Shown here one piece after another: positions 17,991-26,229 of a stretch of DNA of 64,000 bases. This DNA comes from Rhodanobacter sp. B04. GTDB taxonomy: Bacteria > Pseudomonadota > Gammaproteobacteria > Xanthomonadales > Rhodanobacteraceae. The stretch spans positions 390,352-454,351 of the forward strand of contig NZ_MUNV01000006.1 in NCBI RefSeq assembly GCF_002001125.1, given 5' to 3'. The number at the start of each line of letters is the position of its first letter. Position 1 is the first letter of the stretch. The translations under genes and the position numbers were made by a program. The notes below the pieces were generated by a model. That model was not told the origin of the DNA. It searched no databases and saw only the letters and a list, made by a program, of their open reading frames with translations.

Positions 17991-18791
17991 ATGTCACTGA
18001 AGGTATGCGTTGCCGGCGCCACCGGCTGGGCCGGCTCCGAGCTGGCACGCGGCATCGCCACGGCCGATGACCTCTCGCTGGTTGCGGCGGTAGCCCGCAA
18101 GCACGCGGGACAAAAACTCGGCGAGGTGCTGGGCGAGCCCCGACTGGCGACACCGGTCTTTGCCAGCGCCACCGAGGCGCTGACACAGCCCTGCGATGTC
18201 TTCGTCGAATACACCAAGCCGGACAGCGCGAAGGCGAACATCCTTGCCGCGCTGGAACATGGCGCGCACGTGGTGGTCGGCACGTCGGGGCTCACCGACG
18301 AGGATTACGCGCAGATCGACGCGCTGGCGCGCGAGCGGCAACGTGGCGTGCTGGCCTGTGGCAACTTTGCGCTGACCGCGGTGCTGCTGATCAAGTTTGC
18401 CGAGATGGCGGCGAAGCTGATTCCGCAATGGGAGATCATCGACTACGCCTCGGCCGGCAAGCCGGATGCGCCCAGCGGCACCGTGCGTGAGCTGGCCGGA
18501 CGGCTGGGCAAGGTGCGCCAGCCGACACTGGAGGTGCCGCTGGAGCAGACCATCGGCATGCGCGAAACACGCGGCGGCACGCTGGCCGGCAGCCAGGTGC
18601 ATGCGCTGCGCCTGCCGGGTTTCGTGATCGGGGTCGAGACGATCTTCGGCATGCCGGACCAGACCTTGAGCCTGCGCCACAACGCCGGCAGCAGCGCGAA
18701 GCCTTATGTCGGCGGCGCGTTGCTGGCGATCCGCAAGGTGTCGGGGCTGCTTGGCGTGCAGCGCGGGCTGGATGCCGTGCTGGATCTGTGA
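17991..18791 (+). CDS. DapB-like dihydrodipicolinate reductase homologue
   Basis: A 266-residue NAD(P)-binding oxidoreductase. The N terminus (VCVAGATGWAGSEL) is a Rossmann loop, then DVFVEYTKPDSA, VVGTSGL, and the C-terminal substrate domain with PDAPSGTVREL. Size and order match DapB, which reduces 4-hydroxy-tetrahydrodipicolinate in lysine synthesis. However, the E. coli active-site pair H159-H160 in EAHHRHKVDAPSG is replaced by DYASAGKPDAPSG: the lysine and DAPSG are kept but both histidines are lost. It may therefore be a paralogue with another substrate or a divergent catalyst. No dap or lysA gene adjoins it. GAGG lies before ATG 17991. Confidence 0.75.
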   Translation: MSLKVCVAGATGWAGSELARGIATADDLSLVAAVARKHAGQKLGEVLGEPRLATPVFASATEALTQPCDVFVEYTKPDSAKANILAALEHGAHVVVGTSGLTDEDYAQIDALARERQRGVLACGNFALTAVLLIKFAEMAAKLIPQWEIIDYASAGKPDAPSGTVRELAGRLGKVRQPTLEVPLEQTIGMRETRGGTLAGSQVHALRLPGFVIGVETIFGMPDQTLSLRHNAGSSAKPYVGGALLAIRKVSGLLGVQRGLDAVLDL

Positions 18792-18824
18792 GCAACCGTG
18801 ATCGGCCGGCGCATATGTCCTGCG

Positions 18825-19301
18825 TCAGTCGCGTCCATGTTTGTGCTGCTGCCATGAGCCCAGCAGCCACGACATGCCGATGCATCCAGCGAAGGCCAGC
18901 AGCCAGCGGATGGCCGATGGGTCGGGCGCGGGTAGTGTCGCGCTGATCGAGGGCAGCCATGCGCTGCCGTAGCTCGCCGTCGCCCAGCCGGCGGCGAGCG
19001 CGAAGATGATGAGGAGCGAGATCGTCAGGGCAAATTCGAAGCGGATGCCGGTTGTCGGTTTGGCCGCCATGCCGGCCGCGGCCAAGGCGGCCACGTGTCG
19101 TGCGAAATCGGGCGGCAGTGACTCCTGCAGCGGTTGCCGCAATGCATGCGCCAGCATCCGATAGCGCAAGGCCTTTGCATCATCGCCTGCAGGGTCGAGG
19201 TGCAGGCGTTCGCGCCGCATGGCGCGTTCCTGCAGCAGCCATTCGCGTTCGTGGGCCGCATCGTCGAAAGGAGGGGTGGTGTCGTCGATGTCGTGGTTCA
19301 T
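18825..19301 (-). CDS. Membrane protein, probable anti-sigma factor partner
   Basis: A 158-residue protein. The cytoplasmic N-terminal half is acidic and charged (MNHDIDDTTPPFDDAAHEREWLLQ), followed by FALTISLLIIFALAAGWATA and, after a short loop, a second helix IRWLLAFAGCIGMSWLLGSW and a basic His-rich tail. Its start codon overlaps the stop of the ECF sigma gene (ATGA, 19298-19301). A membrane protein translationally coupled behind a sigma gene is the usual layout of an anti-sigma factor. There is no recognisable zinc-finger HxxxCxxC motif, so the assignment rests mainly on position. Confidence 0.65.
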   Translation of the reverse strand: MNHDIDDTTPPFDDAAHEREWLLQERAMRRERLHLDPAGDDAKALRYRMLAHALRQPLQESLPPDFARHVAALAAAGMAAKPTTGIRFEFALTISLLIIFALAAGWATASYGSAWLPSISATLPAPDPSAIRWLLAFAGCIGMSWLLGSWQQHKHGRD

Positions 19302-19879
19302 GCTGCAACTCCGGTCCGGGCCTCGAGCGCGCCGCGAAGGCGCAGTCGTGAGCGGAACAAGTGGCTCTTGATGGTGCCGCTGGCCAGCCCGGTGATCCGG
19401 GCAATCTCGGGTATCGTGATTTCTTCAAGGTAATACAGCGTCAGCACGGTCCGCTGCAAGGGCGGCAGCGCCTCGATGGCGGCGTGCAGGTGCTGCGTCG
19501 TTTCCGCGTCGGCACAGGCGGCTTCGAGGTCGAAGCCATCGCCGATGTTTTCCACCAGCGCATAGTCGTCGCCGTCCTCGGTGTTCTCCAGCAGCGGGAT
19601 GCGCTTGTGCTGCAGGTGGCGCAGCGCGATCGTGTAGGCCACGCGCCCGATCCACGATTTCAGCGCGCTCTCGTAGCGATACTGGTGCAGGCACTGGTGC
19701 ACGCGCAGAAAGGTGTCCTGGCACAGCTCCCGTGCGTCCTCGGGGTGGCGCACCATGCGATGGATGATGTGCCAGCACAGGCCCTGATACTCGCGGACCA
19801 GGCGCTCGAACGCGCCCGGCCGGTTGGCCAGCACGGCATCGACCAGTTCGCGGTCCGGGCTGTTGGGGATGTCTTCCAT
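19298..19879 (-). CDS. ECF-type RNA polymerase sigma factor
   Basis: A 193-residue sigma factor with both ECF domains. Sigma-2 runs from LVREYQGLCWHIIHRMVRH through DARELCQDTFLRVHQCLHQY to ALKSWIGRVAYTIALRHL; an acidic linker separates it from sigma-4, IEALPPLQRTVLTLYYLEEI with the HTH TIPEIARITGLASGTIKSH. ATG 19879 is chosen over an in-frame ATG at 19930 because the extra residues are unlike the family and would overlap the promoter. A TGCAACC-N14-CGTATCC element ends eight bases before the ATG, implying autoregulation and an almost leaderless mRNA. The neighbouring membrane gene is its probable anti-sigma. Confidence 0.9.
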   Translation of the reverse strand: MEDIPNSPDRELVDAVLANRPGAFERLVREYQGLCWHIIHRMVRHPEDARELCQDTFLRVHQCLHQYRYESALKSWIGRVAYTIALRHLQHKRIPLLENTEDGDDYALVENIGDGFDLEAACADAETTQHLHAAIEALPPLQRTVLTLYYLEEITIPEIARITGLASGTIKSHLFRSRLRLRGALEARTGVAA

Positions 19880-19887
19880 GCCGCAAG

Positions 19888-19915
19888 GGATACGCGCATC
19901 GCCATAATGGTTGCA
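19888..19915 (-). promoter_or_regulatory. ECF-type promoter of the sigma gene
   Basis: On the minus strand TGCAACC (19915-19909), 14 bases, then CGTATCC (19894-19888). It is the mirror of the promoter at 19926-19953. Transcription would begin about 19881-19883, two to four bases before the sigma ATG. Confidence 0.6.
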
Positions 19916-19925
19916 AGTGGATTTC

Positions 19926-19953
19926 TGCAACCGTCGGCAGGGTGGCCGTATCT
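19926..19953 (+). promoter_or_regulatory. ECF-type promoter of the divergent membrane-protein gene
   Basis: TGCAACC (19926-19932), 14 bases, then CGTATCT (19947-19953), 47 bases before the ATG at 20001. The same heptamers and the same spacing occur divergently for the sigma gene. The two -35 boxes together form the inverted repeat GGTTGCA-N10-TGCAACC. Confidence 0.6.
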
Positions 19954-20000
19954 ATGGTCCCGACAGTCAGTCATTCCGCCATCAACCCAAGGAGAGCCCC

Positions 20001-20327
20001 ATGAATTTCGGCGACTTCATCCCGATCAGCCTGTTCATCTGCATTGCCTACTCGATCAAGGTCTGCGTCGACGCCATGGTGCGCCGGCACATGGTCAACG
20101 CGGGCGGTTCCGAGGAGCTGGTCAATTCGATCCTGCGCGACGAGGCACTGCGCCGGCGCTACACGTCGCTGCGCTGGGGCATCGTACTGGTGTCGGTCGC
20201 GGCTGGCTTCGGCCTGATCCAGTGGTTCAACTGGCAGGAAGTCACCCCGGGGCTGGTGGCCGTGCTGGCCGGTGCCACCGGCCTGGGCAACCTGGCGTTC
20301 TTTGCGATCTCGCGCAAGCTTGGCTAG
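20001..20327 (+). CDS. Two-helix membrane protein, probable ECF sigma target
   Basis: A 108-residue protein with membrane helices at the N terminus (FIPISLFICIAYSIKVCVDAMV) and C terminus (WGIVLVSVAAGFGLI and LVAVLAGATGLGNLAFFAIS), separated by a charged cytoplasmic stretch (EELVNSILRDEALRRRYTSLR). The N-terminal helix followed by RRHMV resembles small inner-membrane proteins often placed divergently from ECF sigma genes in Xanthomonadales. AAGGAGAG seven bases before the ATG is strong. Its promoter matches that of the sigma gene base for base in both boxes, so it is the best local candidate for the sigma regulon. Confidence 0.75.
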   Translation: MNFGDFIPISLFICIAYSIKVCVDAMVRRHMVNAGGSEELVNSILRDEALRRRYTSLRWGIVLVSVAAGFGLIQWFNWQEVTPGLVAVLAGATGLGNLAFFAISRKLG

Positions 20328-20371
20328 GCGATCCGAGGGGTGCGACCATGTCGCACCCAGGCTGGAGAGTC

Positions 20372-20776
20372 ATGAGCATGCATGCCAGTGGCACGTTCGA
20401 AGTGAAGATGATTCCACAGCCGGCGGAAGACGGTGTCGGTGATGCCAGTATCGGCCGGATGGCGCTGGACAAGCAGTACCGCGGCGACCTCATGGCGACC
20501 GGCAAGGGCCAGATGTTGGCCACCCGCATCGCGATCGAGGGTTCGGCCGGCTATGTCGCATTGGAGCGCGTCAGCGGTACGCTGCAGGGACGCAGCGGCG
20601 CGTTCGCGCTGCAGCACAGCGGCACCATGACGCGTGGTGCGCCACAGCTGACCATCATGGTAGTGCCCGATTCCGGCAGTGACGAATTGCAGGGACTGGC
20701 CGGGACGCTGGCGATCACGGTCACCGACGGCCGGCATTTCTACGATTTCGAATACACGCTGCCCGAGCAGGGCTGA
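20372..20776 (+). CDS. DUF3224 family protein
   Basis: A 134-residue cytoplasmic beta-barrel protein. The DUF3224 pattern is complete: ASGTFEVKMIPQ, IGRMALDKQYRGDLMATGKGQMLA, GSAGYVALERVSGTLQGRSGAFALQHSGTM in separate strands, then VVPDSGSDELQGLAGTL and a final YDFEYTLP. The family resembles allene-oxide-cyclase-like barrels and has no established role. GGAGAGTC before ATG 20372 decides the start over an in-frame ATG at 20348. It follows the preceding membrane-protein gene by 44 bases and may be co-transcribed. Confidence 0.88.
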   Translation: MSMHASGTFEVKMIPQPAEDGVGDASIGRMALDKQYRGDLMATGKGQMLATRIAIEGSAGYVALERVSGTLQGRSGAFALQHSGTMTRGAPQLTIMVVPDSGSDELQGLAGTLAITVTDGRHFYDFEYTLPEQG

Positions 20777-20807
20777 GTGCACGCGGGCATCAGCTCACCG
20801 CCAGCGG

Positions 20808-21485
20808 TTATCGGCTGCCCTGCGTCTCGTCCGGTACGGCGTCGACGAGATGTTTCTCCAGTTCCTGCAGGTTGTTCTTCAGGCTGGTGTTGGTCGTATT
20901 CAACTGCTGCAGTGTGTAGAGAAACGCCTGGGGATCCACGTCGTGGTCCAGGTCGAGGTCGGTCTTGAAATTGATCACCTTGGGCATGTCCAGCATCAGC
21001 ATGCTGTCGTGCTGCACCCAGTCGTTCAATTCACGCTGGGCTGCGTAGGCGGCGGAATACCTCTTCAGGCTGGCCGGTTCGATCCAGCTCACCGATTGAT
21101 TCGCCACGGCCACATCCCAGGCTGACGAAGGCAGGCTTGGCCAATTCAGATTGAGCAGGAAACCCGCTTTTTGTGCACGGATGTGCTGGTTGATCGTGGC
21201 TGCCGGCAGGCCGCTTTTAAGGTCGGCGATGACCATCGCGTCGAGCTTCCCGACAGCCCGCAGGGTCGCGTCGTTCCGTCGCAGCGAATCGCGTGTCTCG
21301 GCGAGATTGTGGCGCAGCTCGGCCGTCATCTGTCGACTCGCCGCCTCTGCGGCATGGGTGTGATGCGCATGCTCGATCCATGCCTCCAGCCCAAGCGCCG
21401 TGAGGATGCTGAGCACGATCATCAGGTAATGCTTGAGAAAGTCCTTCAGCGAATGGATGCGGACTCTGGGCAGTTCGAAATGCAT
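20808..21485 (-). CDS. Membrane-anchored hypothetical protein with coiled region
   Basis: A 225-residue protein with one N-terminal membrane helix (FLKHYLMIVLSILTALGLEAWI) preceded by a basic cytoplasmic tail, then a long helical periplasmic part (AAEAASRQMTAELRHNLAETRDSLRRND) likely to form a coiled coil, and an all-alpha C terminus ending NNLQELEKHLVDAVPDE. The pattern (LEAWIEHAHH... AELRHNL) is seen in an uncharacterised family common in gammaproteobacteria. Start 21485 is chosen because it begins just before the membrane anchor; an in-frame start at 21581 adds a polar stretch without a ribosome site. Function unknown. Confidence 0.7.
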   Translation of the reverse strand: MHFELPRVRIHSLKDFLKHYLMIVLSILTALGLEAWIEHAHHTHAAEAASRQMTAELRHNLAETRDSLRRNDATLRAVGKLDAMVIADLKSGLPAATINQHIRAQKAGFLLNLNWPSLPSSAWDVAVANQSVSWIEPASLKRYSAAYAAQRELNDWVQHDSMLMLDMPKVINFKTDLDLDHDVDPQAFLYTLQQLNTTNTSLKNNLQELEKHLVDAVPDETQGSR

Positions 21486-21654
21486 GTCGCTGTTCCAGTC
21501 ACGGACAATGCGGGGCACACAGCGTACACGATCTGCGTGGCGCAGCTGGCGATGGTTCATGCGCACTCTGCCATAGGTCATCTACGTGCTTTCGCGGCTG
21601 CATGCTATTTTCGCGCAGGGGGCCGCGTGCCCGACAGGCCAGGGACAGGGGACC

Positions 21655-22605
21655 ATGCCATCGCCTAGCGTCAGTGTCGAATCCGTCACCAAGCGGTTTT
21701 CAGGACATACCGCCGTCAACCGCCTTTCGCTGCAGGTTTCCGCCGGCGGCATCTTCGGGCTGCTCGGGCCGAACGGCGCGGGCAAGTCCACCACGATCCG
21801 CCTGATCATGGGCATTCTCGAACCGGACGAAGGCAGCGTGTCGCTGTTCGGCTCCGCGCATGGCAGTCGCAAGCTGTCCGCACGCATTGGCTACCTGCCG
21901 GAGGAGCGCGGGCTGTACAAGAAGATGAAGGTGCTCGATCACCTGATCTTCCTGGGCGAGACCAAGGGCATCTCGCGTGCCGACGCACGCCGGCGCGCGC
22001 TGGCGTGGCTGGAACGGCTGGGCATCGGCGAGTGGGCGCTGAAGAAGGTCGAGGACCTGTCCAAGGGCATGCAGCAGAAGGTGCAGTTTGCCGGTGCCTT
22101 GCTGCACGAGCCGGAGCTGGTGATCCTCGACGAACCGTTCTCGGGTCTCGACCCGGTCAACGCCCAGGTGATGAAGGACATCGTGGTGGAGATCGCCGCC
22201 AGCGGACGTACCGTGCTGTTCTCGACCCACGTGATGGAGCAGGCCGAGCGCATGTGCGACCGCATCGCGATCATCGCGCGCGGCCAGACCGTGGTCAGTG
22301 GCACGGTGGCGCAGGTCAAGGCGGACTTCGGCGGCCGGCATGTGGCACTTGGTTTCAGCCACGACAAGTCGCGTGCCGAGGCGATCCTTGCCGACCGTTC
22401 GCTGATTGCCCGGGTCGACGATTACGGCGCTTCGGCGGAGCTGCAGATGGTCGATGGTGCCGACCCCGGGCAATTATTGGCGGCGCTGGTGCATGCGGGG
22501 GTCGGCCTGCGCCGGTTCGAAGTGGTCGAGCCGTCGTTGCATGCCATTTTCATTGCCAGGGTCGGCGCCGATGCCGCCGTTGCGCATGCCGGAGCAGCCG
22601 CATGA
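21655..22605 (+). CDS. ABC transporter ATP-binding protein, NatA-like
   Basis: A 316-residue ABC ATPase with SVESVTKRFSGHTAVN, Walker [10 protein letters not shown], signature LSKGMQQKVQ, Walker B LVILDEPFSGLDP and switch STHVMEQAE. The QQKVQ signature and PFSGLDPVN are characteristic of the NatA/YhaQ group that pairs with two-domain NatB/YhaP permeases for export. The C-terminal 90 residues are the family's extra domain. The gene overlaps the permease gene by four bases (ATGA), so the two subunits are coupled. CAGGGG precedes the ATG. Substrate unknown; sodium efflux is known only for the Bacillus NatAB namesake. Confidence 0.9.
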   Translation: MPSPSVSVESVTKRFSGHTAVNRLSLQVSAGGIFGLLGPNGAGKSTTIRLIMGILEPDEGSVSLFGSAHGSRKLSARIGYLPEERGLYKKMKVLDHLIFLGETKGISRADARRRALAWLERLGIGEWALKKVEDLSKGMQQKVQFAGALLHEPELVILDEPFSGLDPVNAQVMKDIVVEIAASGRTVLFSTHVMEQAERMCDRIAIIARGQTVVSGTVAQVKADFGGRHVALGFSHDKSRAEAILADRSLIARVDDYGASAELQMVDGADPGQLLAALVHAGVGLRRFEVVEPSLHAIFIARVGADAAVAHAGAAA

Positions 22606-23918
22606 AGAAGATCATCGCCGTGATCCGCCGGGAGTTCGTCGAGCGCGTGCGAACCCGGGCGTTCCTGATTTCCACGATCCTGCTGCCGGTGTTCATCGTG
22701 ATGATGGCGGTGCTGCCGGGGCTGATGATGAGCGGCTCGGACCGCACCAGCCGGGTCGCCGTGGTCGATGCGTCCTCGGTGGGGTTGGGGCAGTCGGTCA
22801 GTCAGGCAATGCAGTCCGAGAAGCTGGGGGATGGCTCCTCGACCAATGCGCGCTACAGCGTGCAGGTGTTTCCCGCCACGACAGCGAACCTGGCTGCGGT
22901 ACGCGACGGTCTGATCGCCAGTACCGGTTTCTCCGGCAAGGGGCAGAAAGACGGCTGGGACGGCGTGCTGGTGCTCACCGACGATACCCTGGCCAGCGGC
23001 AAGCTGGACTACTACGGCAGCAACGTCGGTTCGCTGCAGTCGATGTCTAAGCTGCAGCGAACCGTGTCCAATGCGCTTGCCGGCGTGCGGCTCGGCAAGT
23101 CAGGCGTGGACGAGGCGCTGGTGAAGCGCGCGATGGCGCCGGCCGACATGGATACCACCAAGGTGTCCGACGGCAAGTTGACCGGGCAGAGCGGCGAGGA
23201 TTCGTTTCTGATCGCCTATTTCATGGGCTTCGTCCTGTACATCTCGATCCTGCTCTACGGCCAGCAGACGATGACCTCGGTGATCGAGGAGAAGAGCTCG
23301 CGCATCATGGAGGTGCTGACTTCGTCGCTGACGCCGTTCCAGATGCTGCTCGGCAAGGTGCTTGGCGTGGGCATGGCCGGTCTCGCGCAGATGGCGATCT
23401 GGGGCGGCTCGGTGTTCCTGGTCAGCAGCCAGCGCGTGCACCTGGCTGGCATCTTCGGCATGAGCGCGGATGCGGTACGCAGCTTTCCGATCCCGAGCAT
23501 GGCGCCGGGCCTGCTGGTGGTGTTCCTGCTCTACTTCGCGCTGGGCTTCCTGCTTTACGGCGCGCTGTACGCGGCGATCGGCGCGATGTGCAACACGATC
23601 CAGGAGACCCAGCAGTACGCGGTGTTCGTCACCATGTCGATCCTGCTGGGTTTCTTCTCCGTGTTCAGCCTGATCAAGGATCCGACCGGCAGCCTGGGCG
23701 TGACGATGTCGTACATCCCGCTGTTCGCGCCGTTCACGATGCCGGTGCGCTGGTCGTTGAGCTCGGTACCTCCATTGCAGTTGGCGCTGTCGCTGGGCCT
23801 GATGGTGCTTGCGCTACTCGCCTGCGTCTGGCTGGCCGCGCGGATCTATCGCACCGGCATCCTGATGTACGGCAAGAAGCCGTCGTGGCGCGAACTGTGG
23901 CGCTGGATCAGGGCCTGA
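22602..23918 (+). CDS. ABC transporter permease, NatB/YhaP-like
   Basis: A 438-residue permease of the ABC-2 NatB type. It opens with a short cytoplasmic helix (KKIIAVIRREFVERVRTRAFL), one membrane helix, then a large extracytoplasmic domain of about 150 residues. Five to six helices follow, with the landmark EEKSSRIMEVLTSSLTPFQMLLGK and LYGALYAAIGAMCNTIQETQ. It overlaps the ATPase gene at its start. At its 3' end it overlaps the convergent dinB gene by 11 bases, leaving no room for a terminator between them. Confidence 0.9.
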   Translation: MKKIIAVIRREFVERVRTRAFLISTILLPVFIVMMAVLPGLMMSGSDRTSRVAVVDASSVGLGQSVSQAMQSEKLGDGSSTNARYSVQVFPATTANLAAVRDGLIASTGFSGKGQKDGWDGVLVLTDDTLASGKLDYYGSNVGSLQSMSKLQRTVSNALAGVRLGKSGVDEALVKRAMAPADMDTTKVSDGKLTGQSGEDSFLIAYFMGFVLYISILLYGQQTMTSVIEEKSSRIMEVLTSSLTPFQMLLGKVLGVGMAGLAQMAIWGGSVFLVSSQRVHLAGIFGMSADAVRSFPIPSMAPGLLVVFLLYFALGFLLYGALYAAIGAMCNTIQETQQYAVFVTMSILLGFFSVFSLIKDPTGSLGVTMSYIPLFAPFTMPVRWSLSSVPPLQLALSLGLMVLALLACVWLAARIYRTGILMYGKKPSWRELWRWIRA

Positions 23919-25014
23919 CTTCCGACACCACCGGGTTGTCGAACAGGTCGCTCTGCGCCTGGTAGCTGTCCTGCTCGACGAAGCCGGCCAGGCCGACGCC
24001 GACGAGCCGGTAACGGCTGTCGGCAGGGCGCTCGACGCGTTCGCGCAGCGCGCACGCGATGTCGGCCAGCTCGTTTGCCGAGAGCGGTCGTTGCACCGGG
24101 GTGAGGCTGCGCGTCAGCGTGCGGAAGTCCGCGGTCTTCAGTTTCAGCACTACGGTGCGTGCCACGCGACCCTGCTCGCGCTGGTGCCCGGCCCAGGCTT
24201 TCTCGGCGAGCCGGCGGATGTGCGGTTCGAGTTCGTCGAGCAGCAGGTCGTGCTCGAAGGTGTCTTCGGCGGAGACCTGCAGGGTGAGGCGCTCCGGTTG
24301 CACCGGATGCTCGTCGATACCGCGCGCCAGCTCGTGCAGGCGGCGGCCCCAGCGTCCGAAGCGCTGCTCCAGTTCGGCCAGCGCAAATGCGCGCAGTTCG
24401 CCCACGGTGGTAATGCCGAGCACGGCCAGCTTCGCCTCCATTACCTTGCCGACGCCGGGCAGCCGGCCGATCGGCAATGGAGTGAGGAAGGCCTCGACCT
24501 GCTGCGGGCGGATCACGAACAGGCCATCCGGCTTGCGGAAATCCGAGGCGATCTTGGCCAGGAACTTGTTCGGCGCCACCCCGGCCGATGCGGTCAGCAT
24601 GGTCTCCTCGCGGATCGCGGCGCGGATCGCCTCGGCGGTAGCCGTGGCCGAGGGCAGGCCGCTCTTCGTCACGGTGACGTCGAGATAGGCCTCGTCCAGC
24701 GACAGCGGCTCGATCAAGTCGGTATGTCGCGCGAAGATCTCGCGCACCTGCCGCGACACCGCCTTGTAACGCACGAAATCCGGCGGTACGAAAACCAGCT
24801 GCGGACACAGCCGTTCGGCGCGGATCGCCGGCATCGCCGAGCGCACGCCGAACACGCGGGCCTCGTAGCTCGCCGCGCACACCACCGAACGCGCACCGCG
24901 CCATGCCACCGCCACCGGCTTGCCGCGCAGCGACGGGTCGTCGCGCTGCTCCACCGACGCATAGAACGCGTCCATGTCGATATGCAGGATCTTGCGTGCG
25001 GCTGGGACGGACAT
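23908..25014 (-). CDS. dinB: DNA polymerase IV
   Basis: A 368-residue Y-family translesion polymerase. Catalytic motifs are intact: ILHIDMDAFYASVEQRDDP with the metal-binding Asp and steric-gate Phe, and LSLDEAYLDVT with the paired Asp-Glu. SAGVAPNKFLAKIASDFRKPDG is the classical palm signature, followed by the helix-hairpin-helix thumb (LPIGRLPGVGKVMEAKL) and little-finger domain. Length matches E. coli DinB (351) plus a short tail. The gene converges on the ABC permease. The ATP-grasp gene lies ten bases downstream in strand orientation terms upstream of the promoter side, so both may share a transcript. LexA control is common for dinB, but no operator was identified here. Confidence 0.95.
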   Translation of the reverse strand: MSVPAARKILHIDMDAFYASVEQRDDPSLRGKPVAVAWRGARSVVCAASYEARVFGVRSAMPAIRAERLCPQLVFVPPDFVRYKAVSRQVREIFARHTDLIEPLSLDEAYLDVTVTKSGLPSATATAEAIRAAIREETMLTASAGVAPNKFLAKIASDFRKPDGLFVIRPQQVEAFLTPLPIGRLPGVGKVMEAKLAVLGITTVGELRAFALAELEQRFGRWGRRLHELARGIDEHPVQPERLTLQVSAEDTFEHDLLLDELEPHIRRLAEKAWAGHQREQGRVARTVVLKLKTADFRTLTRSLTPVQRPLSANELADIACALRERVERPADSRYRLVGVGLAGFVEQDSYQAQSDLFDNPVVSEVRP

Positions 25015-25023
25015 GCGGTGATT

Positions 25024-25953
25024 CTAGGGCGTCGCTGTCTGCCTGTCGGTGCTGTGCGGAAGTTGTCGATTACCGGGAAGCCGGTTCGCCACCAGTTGCG
25101 CCAGCCGGTCGGCCGCTGCCGGATGCTCGGCGAGATGCAGGAACGGCTCGATCAGCTCCAGCTCCATGATCAGGAAGCGGCCGGCGCAGACCACGCCGTC
25201 GACGCGTGCATAGGCTTGATCGCGATGCCCGATATCGGCGACTGCAGCGAGTGCACGTTCGGCAGCGCCCAGCGTCGCGGCATTCGGCACGATCGGATCG
25301 GTGCTGCCGCCGTACTCGCCCTGCACGCGATAATCACCGGCAGCTGGCCGCTTGATCACGGCGTGACTGAACTCGCCGCCGAAATACAGCAGCGACCACT
25401 CGCCGTCGCTGACGATCTCCGGCACGAACGGCTGCACCAGATAATCGTATTCACGCGGCAGCTGCGTCACCGCCTGGGCGAAGGTCTCGGCGCCGACGGT
25501 GCCGCGCAGCGTATGCCAGGCGCCACCGCTTATCGTCGGCTTGATCACCACCTGCTGCGCCGGCATCGTCGACAGCACGTCGCCCAGCTCATGCGCACTG
25601 GCGAGCTGCGTCGGGATGATGCCGATGCCGCGTTCGGCGAGTTCGAGCAGGTAGCGCTTGTCGCTGTTCCAGCGCAGCAGGGCGCTGTCGTTGATGGTGG
25701 GGATGCCCAGTCGGTCGAGCCGGTCGAGCCAGGCCAGGAACGCCGCATGGTGCTTGAAGTAATCCCAGATCGTGCGGATCAGCACCGCATCGAACGTCGG
25801 CCAGTCGACGTCCGGGTCATTCCACACGCAGACGATCGGCTCGAGGCCGAGGCGCTCCAGCGATGTGGCCAGACCGACATCATCAGGCTGGATGGACGGG
25901 TAGTCCGCGGAGGTGGCGAAAGCGAGCCGGCGAGCGGCAGCGTGAACAGACAT
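25024..25953 (-). CDS. ATP-grasp domain protein
   Basis: A 309-residue enzyme of the ATP-grasp superfamily, related to RimK/glutathione synthetase-like ligases. Visible landmarks include RTIWDYFKHHAAFLAWLDRL, a central lysine strand (QQVVIKPTISGGAWHT) for ATP binding, the second strand YLVQPFVPEI and the metal region ELELIEPF. These ligases join a carboxylate to an amine using ATP; the substrate cannot be read from sequence. The gene precedes dinB on the same strand with a 9-bp gap. The 264-bp region upstream holds no gene I can support. Confidence 0.8.
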   Translation of the reverse strand: MSVHAAARRLAFATSADYPSIQPDDVGLATSLERLGLEPIVCVWNDPDVDWPTFDAVLIRTIWDYFKHHAAFLAWLDRLDRLGIPTINDSALLRWNSDKRYLLELAERGIGIIPTQLASAHELGDVLSTMPAQQVVIKPTISGGAWHTLRGTVGAETFAQAVTQLPREYDYLVQPFVPEIVSDGEWSLLYFGGEFSHAVIKRPAAGDYRVQGEYGGSTDPIVPNAATLGAAERALAAVADIGHRDQAYARVDGVVCAGRFLIMELELIEPFLHLAEHPAAADRLAQLVANRLPGNRQLPHSTDRQTATP

Positions 25954-26229
25954 GGCGACATCTCCAGTAAGTGGAAAGGGCGCCCTTGCGATGGAGTCGC
26001 ATGCCGAGCGTGGCGGACGGAGGTCCGCTGCAGCACCCCTCGGCGACGACGACGCAACGAAGTCGCCGCTGCGTCATGAATCGGCAGTGTGTGTCGCACT
26101 GCGATGCCAGTGTTCCGAGACAAAAGCCGCTTGTCAATTTGCGGTTGGCGCCGCTGCATACCGCCTGAAAAGGTTCGTATGCGACGCGGGACTGGCCGAA
26201 GCGGTGCCCACAATGGCATGGTAGCGGCC

